Part shown: positions 13,101 through 23,480 of the stretch, piece after piece | Layout of the letters: every line of letters begins with the position of its first letter | Numbering within the stretch: the first letter of the stretch is position 1 | From: Przewalskia tangutica | Lineage: Eukaryota > Streptophyta > Magnoliopsida > Solanales > Solanaceae | Length of the DNA: 64,000 nt | NCBI GenBank assembly: GCA_029844215.1 | Contig: CM056732.1 | Span: 49,647,007-49,711,006, forward strand | Reading direction: 5' to 3' | The notes under the pieces: generated by a model | Seen by the model: only the letters and a program-made list of their open reading frames with translations | Told to the model about the DNA's origin: nothing | Database searches by the model: none | Program-made: the position numbers and the translations under genes

Positions 13101-13194
13101 AACGAACGTTTTCCTTCTCGAATTCGGAAACTTTTCCGTGAAAAATCACATCTTTCTTCCTTTCCAATTTCTTATGCGTATTCTCGTGCGTCTT
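10108..13194 (-). repeat. M2 5' LTR, missing its outermost ~30 bp
   Basis: It begins TGTCACGACCCGA and carries a minisatellite (10733-11195), the conserved GCAGCGTTAATAA module in reverse (about 11455-11600), a reverse TATA-like GGTATATATAG near 12720, and an LTR start region (about 12980-13194) matching P2's LTR start in reverse. It stops where P1 starts. Confidence 0.8.
10733..11195 (-). repeat. 46-bp minisatellite in M2 LTR
   Basis: About ten units with a 46-bp period where regular (for example starts at 11039 and 11085), containing GGACTCGGTATCAAATCGG and CATTCCCGGTCCATC. Several plus-strand frames stay open through it (up to 212 codons), but only because the array has no stops. No protein is implied. 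Confidence 0.9.
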
Positions 13195-13395
13195 TGTTAT
13201 ACCGTATTTCCGTGGTATGTGCGTGAGGACGTCGTAGAAATTTGAGCCTTAAAGTTAGGCAAGGTTGAAATTGTACATAACTACCAAAAGTCGTTTTTAG
13301 ACGAAGCGTTTCCACGACTTTCGTAGGAAAATTCCGGCTATGTCAATAATAATTTTTGCGGATTTTTCAGAGACGTAACATTTTGGACCAGCGGA

Positions 13396-13413
13396 GGGTG
13401 ACATGTGTCACCC
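13396..13413. promoter_or_regulatory. U3 near-palindrome (G-box-like)
   Basis: GGGTGACATGTGTCACCC, one pair away from a perfect 18-bp palindrome, about 180 bp upstream of the TATA box. Related sites occur in every LTR start in the window. Confidence 0.6.
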
Positions 13414-13592
13414 TCACATTGGAAGAGGTTGGACGGCAAAATGGGCTACTGCGCGTTTTTGTGTTGAATTTTGGTCGAGGGTTAGGTAGGATATTTTTGT
13501 GTAGATGGATAAGGTAGCACATGGCTAAATCTTGACCTTACACTTGCTATACACTTGGAAGAATCTTGGCCATTGGTTGGCCATTTCTTGAC

Positions 13593-13602
13593 CTATAAAT
13601 AC
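13593..13602 (+). promoter_or_regulatory. P1 LTR TATA box
   Basis: CTATAAATAC about 400 bp into the LTR. The same context (CTATAAATACCC followed by a GATGAACT..TCATCCAC-like stretch) recurs in the 3' LTR (about 19112) and in P2's LTRs. This is the likely Pol II promoter core of the element. Confidence 0.7.
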
Positions 13603-15366
13603 CCTCAAGTGATGAACTTTCTTCATCCACAAATATTTCCCTAAGTGTTGAGAACCCTCCCTCTCCTCTTGAGTTTCGTCCGCCACTACCCACTCCTTTG
13701 TGAGCCCTGGCAGAACACTACCCCACTGCCTAGATTGTCTCGTATAAATACCCCCTTTTGTGGTATAGAAATACTCTCCTAGTATTGTTATAATGCCCAA
13801 ATACTCTAGCCCAAATACCTTGTAGTACTTTCCAAAGTTACCTCTACGTAGAGCCCGGAAGTACTATTATACTTTCCCTCAGTCACAAAATGAAACCCTA
13901 GGAAAAATCTTCACCCGTAGTTGAAGTGATAAGTAGAAGTTGCGTAGAACTTCTAAGGGTTTCTTGGAGCGAATTGGAGCGCACGGAGTAGGAGCTAAAC
14001 CTTGCTCAGGATCGACATTAAACTCGGATAATTTTGGGCTTATCGAGGTAAATAAACTTGTCCCCTCGTAATTGGAAATTACATGTTATAGTAATATATA
14101 GTTGAAGTATACTATATATAGACTGATTATTGAATAGAACTGAACATAGTATTGTGGCAATGTCTTTTGACTTAAGCCTGAAGTTAAAGAAGAGAACTGA
14201 ACTGTATTACAGTAGACTTATGTAGCATTACTGTGTAGTAGGATTGTACACGTCCGGTTAGACGTGTTAACCCCCCCCCCCCTGGTTGGCTTGGTAGCCG
14301 GCCTCGATAGAGGAGGAGATTTCTGTTTGTTGCGGGAGAAGTCTTTGCAAATTTTCTGTAGAGATGGAACGATGAGATGATAGATGTTAATAAGCGCCTT
14401 GTGGCCTTATAGGTTGAAGTACTACGTGTGGTGCAATCTACGTGGCTTAAGGAGTAGCCGACGGTTTGAAGTACGTGGAGCATTTTGCTATTAGTCGATA
14501 CTCGTCGCGAGGTATGTGTACCTCTTCGTATCTCTTCTAGCATGATATGTGTGAACTATGTAGTACGGTAGACGTACATGTGCTAAATGTATTTGATTGG
14601 TTTAAAACATAAAGTGTTATAACGGCTTTATGGGAAGTTGGTTATAACAGCTTTATGTAGGAAAGAAAATGCTTTGTGGTTTTTAAAAAAGGTAACTGAT
14701 TTGAATTATAACTGGCTTGATAGGTGTTAATAAAGAACTTGAAGTATTTCAAAAGATTTTTTTGAATCATTTTGAAAGAAGAGTAATACTTGGTTTTTGA
14801 AAACTTAAGAGTTATACTAGCTTTATGGGAAGTTAGGTATAACGGCTTAAGAATGTTAAAAGGATTTCGGAAATGAAAATAAGTATCGAACAAACCACTG
14901 CAGCGTTAATAAAGGAAAATGTATTGACTGATGAATCATTGGTAAAACCAGTAGAAACCTCCATCTGCATAGAAGCTAAGATAAGACAAAATGATATTAC
15001 ATTTTCTAGATCATGGCTGCTGTATTAAGAATGTTATAAACAAGAAAAACCTACTCATCGTAAGACATATATTACTCGGTTGTTCTAAAAGGAATTAAGT
15101 GATCAAGATTATGAACTATGAAATCTTTCAAATAAGGAACTTGAGTAATTGAAACTAGAAAGCCGAACTTTAGGAAAAGGATGTTGTTACTTGATTTTGA
15201 AAAGGAATGTGTTAGCTTACTTAAAAACGTTGGGCATTCTAATACTACGGGTATCGGGTGACTTTTGAAAAAGGAAAAGGATCTTTTAAAAGAACTTATC
15301 ATGTGTAGTACTTGGGAGTAAAATCCGGACTTGGATGAAAAATGAAAGTACCTTGAGACGTGTGAA

Positions 15367-15470
15367 ACTTGCCTATGCTTGTTGTTGTGTAACTTACTAT
15401 GCTTGTTGTTGTGTAACTTGCCTATGCTTGTTGTTGTGTAACTTGCCTATGCTTGTTGTTGTACTTGCCT
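15367..15470 (+). repeat. ~25-bp tandem repeat in P1 5' LTR
   Basis: About four copies of an ACTTGCCTATGCTTGTTGTT-type unit. The block also occurs at 20866-20935, 32694-32790, either side of the LINE insertion at 37554-40504, and in reverse near 47126-47200. Confidence 0.9.
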
Positions 15471-15522
15471 ACGTTTGCGTATGATATCTTTATCGTCACG
15501 AGCCTTTGTACCTTTCACCGAG

Positions 15523-15720
15523 TCCCGTGGGATGGTAGGGACACGTATTTCATATCATCTTTACAAGGTCCCACAAGATGGGCGGGACACGTATTTCATA
15601 TAAATCTGCAAGTCCACGAGATGGTAGGACACGTATTCCATTGTACTTCATGAGTCCCACGAGGTGGCGGGACACGTATTCCATATAATTCTTTCAAGGT
15701 CCCGTAGGCGGGCGAGACAT
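15523..15720 (+). repeat. ~48-bp minisatellite in P1 5' LTR
   Basis: About five units containing GTCCCACGAGATGG and GGACACGTATTTCATAT. A matching, more error-marked array lies at about 20980-21175 in the 3' LTR. Confidence 0.85.
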
Positions 15721-16273
15721 GTTACGTATAATCTTGATATATCTAGGCTGGCGGTGAGGAAGAGTTCCACGGGCATGAGGATGACTTTGAGGCGTGAGTC
15801 ACGACTTGACATGGCTTTTATATTATGAGCGTAGTTTGGTTATCATACATGTCTCCTTTTTATAAATATTATGATTTCATTTACAGTATTTCTGATTTCA
15901 CATACTTGGTACTGTTATCGACCTCGCCGAAGTGCGTTACGCCGCGGTAGAAATCGATGCGTGGATCCTCGCTCTTAGGATCACATTTGGCGTGTTGAAA
16001 GCTCCGTTCCTTGAGGCTTATCTTTGGTAGGTTTCACAGTTGTAGTCTCTTGTACATTCGGGGTATGGCGGCCCTGTCCGTCATTGTTGTTATAAAAACC
16101 TTAAGTGCAGTACCTTGCTTGTTGTGGCGGGGTTTGTAAAGGATAAGCTGTTCGGGTTTTATGTATATATCTTGAAAGGCAACTGTTTTGGTTGACCTGT
16201 TTATTTATCATGTCTCTCTTTTCATGTTTAAAGTTTTTATTTCCGCTGGTTTTCTCTGATGTTGTATCACTAG

Positions 16274-16293
16274 GGTGCCCGGGGTAAGGCACC
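16274..16293 (+). promoter_or_regulatory. U5 stem-loop next to the LTR end (P1)
   Basis: GGTGCC and GGCACC arms around an 8-base loop (CGGGGTAA), 29 bases before the LTR end. The P3 copy has GGTGTC/GACACC, a paired change that keeps the stem. Confidence 0.6.
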
Positions 16294-16326
16294 AGTCACG
16301 GGCCCGGGTTCGGGGTGTGACAAAAG

Positions 16327-16338
16327 TGGTATCAGAGC
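16327..16338 (+). promoter_or_regulatory. P1 primer-binding site, tRNA-iMet
   Basis: TGGTATCAGAGC four bases after the LTR end. This is the classic plant initiator-Met PBS, intact here. Confidence 0.92.
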
Positions 16339-16528
16339 AGTTAGTCCTCGGAAGGTGTCTACAGACCGTGTCTAGTAGAGTCTTGATTATCGATGTGTTG
16401 TGCACCACATCTATAATCAGGAGGCTATAGGACATTTAGGATTGGTTTCTATTCTTCTCATTCTGAGATCGTGCCTTAGAGCTGTGTTGTAAGTTGGACC
16501 CCTCTGACGTGTTTCGTTTTTACCAGTT

Positions 16529-17712
16529 ATGCCTCTGCGAAAGGCAACCAGGGCCCAGAAGGGCAAAGCGGAGAGGCTGCTAGTGTGGTCGAGAAGTGCG
16601 AGGAGCGAGCGTCGATTACTGAGCGATCTTCCGGACAGCGAAGTTTTGCGACGGCCGACCGAGTTTAGGCGCGGCGATGGTCTGCTGAGACTCTGATACG
16701 AGCCTCGATCCGCGGCCGAGCGGATGAGATGGGGTATAAGGAGATGGCGATTCTTGGCGAGTCGTGGCGAATATGAGATAAATTTGAATCGTGATTCCAG
16801 CCCGATGCACCGTAGTTCGCCCAAGCGAGCAGTTTGAGACTACGGGATTTTACGAGATGTAACACTTGAGTTTTATGGGTGAGGAGAGGATGATCGCGAG
16901 AGTTCATCAGCGATTCTGTGGATCATAAGTGATCGAGCATCGGGGACCGAGTCGGTGGTCACTGGTTCGCGTCAGTGCGTGATACCGCGATCGGTTTGAT
17001 TCGTGGGAGGCATCGGGAGAGAATGCACTTCAGTATGGGGCGAGTTCTCAAAGGCATTTCTTGCACACTTCTTGCCTCACGGATGAGGAGGGCTCGGGCA
17101 GATTTTTGACGTTGAGGCGGGGCGGGCGTCTGATTAGAGTATAATGTGGAGTTCGACTCATTAGCTCGGTATGTCCCGTAGTAGCCGATATGGAGGATAG
17201 AGTGCCTTGTTATGTCACGAGGGCTTGACAATTATCTAGCGAGAGTTGCTCGGGTGTAGCTCTTGGCCGGGCATGGACATTGCCAGCGTGCGAGCTCATG
17301 CACTAGGATGTGAGGCACGGAGATCGACGGAATGGCCAGAGATCGGCGAAGAGAGGCGGGCAGCGAGTCCTTTGGTAACTTCGAGGCGGACCGCCTCGGC
17401 GAGCTAGTTATGTACCTCGCGATCTGAGTGGTCCTCCATTGTCTTGGGGCGTTCGGTATTCGAGGCTAGTCGGGGCCCGGGGTTTAGTTCTGAGATATAC
17501 ATAGGTTCTAGCGATCGAGTTGAGTTTTCCTCGGTGTGCGATGCGGCGGCGTCGTCGGGGAATGTCGTCTTTCTGGTGCTTGTTTTGCTGCGGCCGTCGG
17601 GGCCGTGTGACGAAGGAATCCTAGTAGGAAGGATCACGGCATGGCTCGGCCTACCGGATCGATGGCGGGTTCGCCGCGCCTACTATGCGCCTGCAGTGAG
17701 AACTATGATTAA
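16529..17712 (+). pseudogene. gag: gag of P1, frame-broken
   Basis: It starts at ATG 16529 (MPLRKATRAQKG-like), which matches the start used in P3. It ends near TATGATTAA at 17704-17712. Similarity to the P3 Gag can be followed through the CSPPEFYG, HFLP and CCHC regions only by changing frame many times, with losses at CAG/CTG/CCG triplets. If those are basecalling errors, the real copy may be far more intact than it appears. Function, if intact, would be RNA packaging; no protease or RT accompanies it. Confidence 0.7.
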
Positions 17713-18670
17713 GTAGGCGGTAGATTCAGTATATCCCTAACCTACAGAGATTTGTATGCGTGTTATGATGATCTTATTGTTGTGTGCTATATGCGGATAG
17801 CGTTGTGTTATATTGTGAGTTAGAAAACATGGTTAGTTGGAAGGGTAAGTATGGGGGCATGGAAGGTGTGAACCTTAGATTATTTCACGATTGAGACCTT
17901 ACGGATAAGGTCGTCTTGAGTAAAAGATTCATTTTTGTTTGACCTTTATCGAGTCACGTAGTATGCGTGGGATATATTTGTGTGATAAGTCCGTGGGTAG
18001 TGTGAAATGGAAGTGGTAGCTTTCATGATGTGAGTTAGTAAGAATTGTTCCGTGTCGGGAGCAAGGGTTTGCGATTATGGGTCGGGTTGAGGGCGTGTTG
18101 CGGGTCAACCGTGGCGGATTAGGTGGGGTCGGTTAGGTGGTCACTTGGATGGTAGGAGTCACGAGGGTGCTAGGCCCAGTTTAGATGACCATCGTATGAG
18201 TTCGTGGATATGTTCGACGAGCGGATCGTGAAGGGGAATGGCCTTAAGGAAGATCGAGGCTAGTAAGATGACCAAGTTTGGGTAGTGACTCCAGTTTTGG
18301 GAAGCGAAGTATGGTGCATTATACTAGAAGAGTTCAAGTGTTAGAAGAGTCTGACGAGTAAGGGTAGAGGCGAGCATGTATTGCGAGCATAGATATGATC
18401 ATTCTTGTGAAGGGAGAAGGTCTGAAGGATGTATATTTTAGACCTGGGGATCGCATGCGATCAGGTACCATTTGTTGGGTCGCCGGAGTGACACTAGAAC
18501 CTCGCGGCAAAGTGACAAAAGTGGTATCTTGTGATGTTAGAGGTGTTTCCTCGTGGACTTGGATGTAAGTATTTGCGCGGGTGTTTCTGTGGCCAGGTGT
18601 GGCAGGATTTGTTCTCGTAAATATAGTAGTGAAGACTATCTTTTGGCGCATGTTTGTTTTGAGGCTTAGA
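17713..18670 (+). other. P1 non-coding region between gag and PPT
   Basis: Contains the shared landmark CACGAGGGTGCTAGGCCC near 18160-18180. I see no recognised protein. An open antisense frame exists in some related copies but is not kept in all. Confidence 0.55.
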
Positions 18671-18673
18671 AGG

Positions 18674-18707
18674 AACATTCGGGACGAATGTTTCTAAGGA
18701 GGGAGAA
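18674..18707 (+). promoter_or_regulatory. P1 PPT with adjacent hairpin
   Basis: AACATTCG-GGA-CGAATGTT (18674-18692) followed by the purine tract AAGGAGGGAGAA (18696-18707) directly against the 3' LTR. The hairpin is present in all related elements, next to the plus-strand primer. Confidence 0.85.
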
Positions 18708-21700
18708 TGTTATACCACAGTATTTCCGGGGTATGCGTGAGGGCGTGCGTAGAAATTTGAGCCTTAAAGTTAGGCAAGGTTCGAAATTGTACATAACTAC
18801 CAAAAGAAGTCGTTTTTCGCGAAGCGTTTCCACGACTTTCGTAGGGAAAATTCGCTATGTCGATAATAATTTTTGCGGATTTTTCAGAGGCGTAACATTT
18901 TGGACCAGCGGGAGGGTGGCGTATGTCACCTCACATTGGAAAGAGGTTGAATGACAAATGGGCTAGCTTGCACGTTTTTGTGTTGAATTTTGGTCGAGGG
19001 TTAGGTAGGATATTTTTGTGTAGATGGATAAGGTAGCACGTGGCTAAATCTTGACCTTACACTTGCTATACACTTGGAAGAATCTTGGCCATTGGTTGGC
19101 CATTTCTTGACCTATAAATACCCTCTAAGTGATGAACTTTCTTCGTCATAAATATTTCCCTAAGTGTTGAGAACCCTCCTCTCCATCTTGAGTTTCGTCA
19201 TACTACCCACTCCCCTTTGTGAGGCCTGGCGAGAACACTACCCCCAGCCTAGATTGTCTCGTATAAATACCCCTTTTGTGGTATGAAATACTCTCCAGTA
19301 TTGTTATAATGCCCAAATACTCTGCCCAAATACCTTGTAGTACTTTCCAAAGTTACCTCTATCGTAGGGCAGGAAATACTATTATACTTTCCCTCGATCC
19401 TGAAATGAAACCCTAGGAAGAATCTTCACCGTAGTTGAAGTGATAAGTAAGTTGCGTAGAACTTCTAAGGGTTTCTTGGAGCGAATTGGAGCGCGGAGTA
19501 GGAGCTAAACCTTGCTCGGGATCGACGTTAAACTCGGATAATTTTGGGCTTATCGAGGTAAATAAACATCCCCTACTTGTAATTGGAAATTACATGTTAT
19601 AGTAATATATAGTTGAAGTATACTATATATAGGCTGATTATTGAATAGAACTGAACATAGTATTGTGGCAATGTCTTTTGACTTAAGCCTGAAGTTAAAG
19701 AAGAGAAGCGAGCTGTATTACGATGAACTTATGGCATTCTTGTAGTAGGATTGTACACGCGTCAGGTTAGGCGTGTTAACCCCACGGTTGGCTTGGTAGT
19801 GGCACCGATAGAGGAGGAGATTTCTGTTGTTGCGGGGAGAGTCTTTGCCAAATTTTACGTAGAGATGGAGCGATGAGATGATAGATGTTAATAAAGCGCG
19901 TGGCCTTATAGGTTGAAGTACTACGTGTGGTGCAATCGTGGCAAGGAGTGGTGGTTTGAAATGCGTGGGCATTTTGCTGTTAGTCGATACTAAATCGCGA
20001 GGTATGTGTACCTCTTACGTATCTCTTCTAGCATGATATGTGTGAACTATGTAGTAGCGGTAAGCGTCGTGTGCTAAATGTATTTGATTGGTTTAAAACA
20101 TAAAGTGTTATAACGGCTTTATGGGAAGTTGGTTATAACGACTTTATGTAGGAAAGAAAATGCTTTGTGGTTTTTAAAAGGTAAGCGATTTGAATTATAA
20201 CTGGCTTGATAGGTGTTAATAAAGAACTTGAAGTATTTCAAAAGATTTTTTTGAATCATTTTGAAAGAAGAGTAATACATGGTTTTTGAAAACTTAAGAG
20301 TTATACTAGCTTTATGGGAAGTTAGGTATAACGGCTTAAGAATGTTAAAAGGATTTCGGAAATGAAAATAAGTATCGAACAAACCACTGCAGCGCTAATA
20401 AAGGAAAATGTATTGACTGATGAATCATTGGTAAAACCAGTAGAAACCTCCATCTGCATAGAAGCTAAGATAAGACAAAATGATATTACATTTTCTAGAT
20501 CATGGCTGCTGTATTAAGAATGTTATAAACAAGAAAAACCTACTCATGCGTAAGACATATATTACTCGAGTTGTTCTAAAAGGAATTAAGTGACCAAGAT
20601 TATGAACTATGAAATCTTTCAAATAAGGAACTTGAGTAATTGAAACTAGGCAAACTGGAACTTTAGGAAAAGGATGTTGTTACTTGATTTTGAAAAGGAA
20701 TGTGTTCTGGTTTACTTAAAAACGTTGGGCATTCTAATACTACGTATCGGGTGACTTTGAAAAAGGAAAGGATCTTTTAAAAGTACTTATCATGTGTAGT
20801 ACTTGGGAGTGAAATCAGACTTGGATGAAAAATGAAAGTACCTGGAGACGTGTGAAACTTGCCTATGCTTGTTGTTGTGTAACTTGCCTATGCTTGTTGT
20901 TGTGTAACTTGCCTATGCTTGTTGTTGTACTTGCCTACGTTTGCGTATGATAGCTTTATCGTCACGAGCATGCACTTTTCAGAGTCCCGTGGGATGGCGG
21001 GACACGTATTTCATATCATCTTTGCAAGTCACAAGATGGTAGGGACACGTATTTCATATAAATCTACAGAGTCCCACGAGATGAGTAGGACACGTATTCC
21101 TTGTACTTCACGAGTCCAGGTGAGTGAGACACGTATTCCATATAATTCTTTCTGGGTCAGCGGGGCGGGCGAGCATGTTACGTATAATGATGATATATCT
21201 AGGCTGCGGTGAGGAAGGAGATTCCAGGCATGAGGATGACTTTGAGGCGTGAGTCACGACTTAGCATTGCTTTTATATTATGAAGCGTAGTTTGGTTATC
21301 ATCATGTCTCCTGCTTTTTATATTTATTATGATTTCATTCTGATATTTCTGATTTCACATACTTAATTTGTTATTCGACCTCCTTGAGCTGCGTTAAATC
21401 ATGCGGTAGAGTCACGTGATCGTGGATCCCCGCTCTTGGATCACGTTTAATGTTGGAAACTCAGTTCCGGAGCTTATCTTTTAGGTTTGCACGAGTTGTA
21501 GTCTCTTATACATTCGGGGTATGGCGAAGCCCTGTCCGTCATTGTTGTTATAAAAACTTAGAAGTGCATGCTTGTTGTGGCGAGGTTTGTAAGGATAATT
21601 GTTGGGTTTTTATGTATATCTCTGGCAGCTGTTTTGGTTGGCTTTGTTTATTTATCATATCTCTCTTTCATGTTTAAAGTTTTTATTTCCGTGGTTTCTC

Positions 21701-21762
21701 GATGTTGTATCACTAGGGTGCGGGTGAGCAGGTCACGATCCGCGGGAGGTTGAGTCGTGACG
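18708..21762 (+). repeat. P1 3' LTR
   Basis: TGTTATACC start, GTCGTGACG end (last base differs from the expected CA). It is very similar to 13195-16322, with differences concentrated at CAG/CTG/CCG triplets, for example CAGTAGAC in the 5' LTR against CGATGAAC here near 19720. Confidence 0.85.
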
Positions 21763-23480
21763 CTGCGTCACTAAACCTGGCAGAGCGCTAGTCCATTGGA
21801 GCCATGTCGCTGACTTGTAACGCGTCATGAGTCGCATGCCCGAAATCCTCCATGCATTATAAGCTATATCCGTGGATCCGTCACAATGGGAAGCATACGA
21901 TGAATCCCCATCCAACTGTCGATCGTCGAAGTAAATTCCACAGCCAAGACAATAAGCACTCCAAGAAAATTCTGACGGTGTAAAAATATGTCTTTGCCTC
22001 GAGCTATGTAATGTATGAGTTAATAAAATCTTTAAATTTCATTATCATACAAAAATGGATTTCATTTTTATAAACTCAAGGCACTTCGTTTCATAAAAAA
22101 TCCGAAATTTAACCAAAAGTACTCGTACTTCATTAACTTTTCAAAGACTCTTTTTATATAAAACCCCCGAGGTGCGCTAATCACGCCCGTAGTATCGAAA
22201 GCGTATGTCTATTTTCAAATTAGAGATTTACTCAAATCTTTAAAATTCATTTCAAGGCTTGAAATGAAGTAACTTTCTAATTTCACAACCTAAGCGATCG
22301 TACTATGCCTATGATAAAATAGACAACTCTCTTAACCTTAGCAAAGTGCCAGATTATAGCCAATTTCCACATAAAGTCGTTATAACCTACTTTTATGGTT
22401 TAGACAAATTCATTCTTTTTATAACCAAGGAGACTTATACTTTTAAAACAAAGTATCATCGTACTTTCAAATCAAGTTTCTTAACTTTCAAAATGCTTCA
22501 AGTCCTCTTGTCTTTTTAGAAATCAAGTTTCTTAGCTTTCAAATACTTCAAGTCTCTTAACTTTAGAAATCAAGTAGCTTCAACACTTTTAAATCTCAAG
22601 TAACACAGCGTACTTTAAAACAAGTCATTCTCTTTAAATCATGTCATTTCTCATAACTTTTAACTTTCGATTAAGTAAATCACTCCTTTGACTCACTAGC
22701 GAGTTATAACAACCTTTAGGTTTTGAAACCAGGCACTATCCAAAAGATTAGGAAACTACTTACATTTTAAGACTCACAAGTGCTTAAAAAGTAAAGCGAT
22801 ACTTTCACTTTTGAAAATCCAGAATTTCTGTCGAGTGTGGACTATAACAACTTCCAATTTAAACATCCAAAGAAGTACAATCGAGGAAGTATATAGAACA
22901 ACTTCTATATTAGGCAATCCAAGTACAAATCAAAGGAATGGATCCATTTAAGGAGTAGGACTTACTTTCTTTACATCATAAGGAATGCATGCTTTACAGA
23001 AGAAGAGGAAGTGTTTCCCACATGCCTTTTTACCGGCTTAATCACTGAGCTAAGTCGAATACGTGCGTAGCGATAGAATTGTCAGCACTATAATGGTCCG
23101 CAACCACGACTGCTCGACTTACAGTTTCCCTATGCGTAGATGATCACCCAAGTATCTTATTACCGTGTTCACGGAGCGTATTTTAAGAGCGTACGTAAGA
23201 ACTCGGAGAAATGTTAAGATTTAAGACTTGTAAAATTTATCAGATTATGGGTGTCGGAAAGCGTAATATTGTGACGATGGAGCGACACGTGTATTTGTAT
23301 TGATTTCTTGGACAGTGCGTACAGTGTGAAAGTCGTTGACCGCGATGGGAAGACAAGTCTTATGATAGTAAAGCTTGACATAATTGACTTAGTCAATGGG
23401 TACCTGACTTGATATTTAGAGAACCTCATCCAGCGTTTGTGCACATGCGGCCATAGTGACTAACATATAATACTCTGTGG
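21763..23480 (-). repeat. D 3' LTR, left fragment (degraded)
   Basis: From CTGCGTCACTAAACC, matching about 52777 in the D 5' LTR, it tracks that LTR through the reverse TTCATTATCATACAAAAATG region (about 22030) to about 23110. From there to 23480 the match fades and nothing else is recognised. The first ~950 bp of the LTR is missing at the P1 junction. Confidence 0.6.

Larger units (their letters stand above)
7957..13194 (-). mobile_element. M2: older gypsy element remnant, split by M1 and truncated
   Basis: Minus-strand remnant: integrase C-terminus (7957-8440), unassigned DNA, a deleted gag (9043-9906), PBS, and a 5' LTR (10108-13194). M1 is inserted in the integrase part. The LTR lacks its last ~30 bp, where P1 begins, and these bases do not reappear after P1. 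It is the only element here with a trace of pol. Confidence 0.75.
13195..16322 (+). repeat. P1 5' LTR
   Basis: TGTTATACC...GTGTGACA, 3.1 kb. In order: near-palindrome GGGTGACATGTGTCACCC (13396-13413), TATA box (13593-13602), a dyad TGTAATTGGAAATTACATG-like site near 14068, the conserved ~150-bp module (14890-15045), a ~25-bp tandem block, a minisatellite, and U5 hairpins ending with GGTGCC/GGCACC (16274-16293). Confidence 0.88.
13195..21762 (+). mobile_element. P1: complete TR-GAG-like element
   Basis: 5' LTR 13195-16322, PBS, gag remnant, non-coding region, PPT and 3' LTR 18708-21762. The internal region is only 2.4 kb and has no pol. Both LTRs share the same minisatellite type and order. 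No convincing 5-bp target duplication is visible, and the flanks belong to different elements (M2 on the left, D on the right), so a rearrangement followed or accompanied insertion. Confidence 0.85.

Noticed and set aside
14060..14090. Possible 5' splice site at CGAGGTAAAT followed by the GTAATTGGAAATTAC dyad
   Set aside because: It is conserved in all LTRs, but no matching acceptor or transcript evidence is visible, so an intron cannot be supported.
16327..16338. tRNA-like fragment
   Set aside because: Only the 12 bases complementary to the tRNA-iMet 3' end are present; it is a PBS, not a tRNA gene.
17444..17716. 90-codon plus-strand frame
   Set aside because: A stop-free stretch inside the frame-broken P1 gag C-terminal region; no independent domain.
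13190..21770. Target duplication of P1 (GCGTC-like bases on both sides)
   Set aside because: GCGTC lies at different offsets from the LTR ends, and the flanks belong to different elements.
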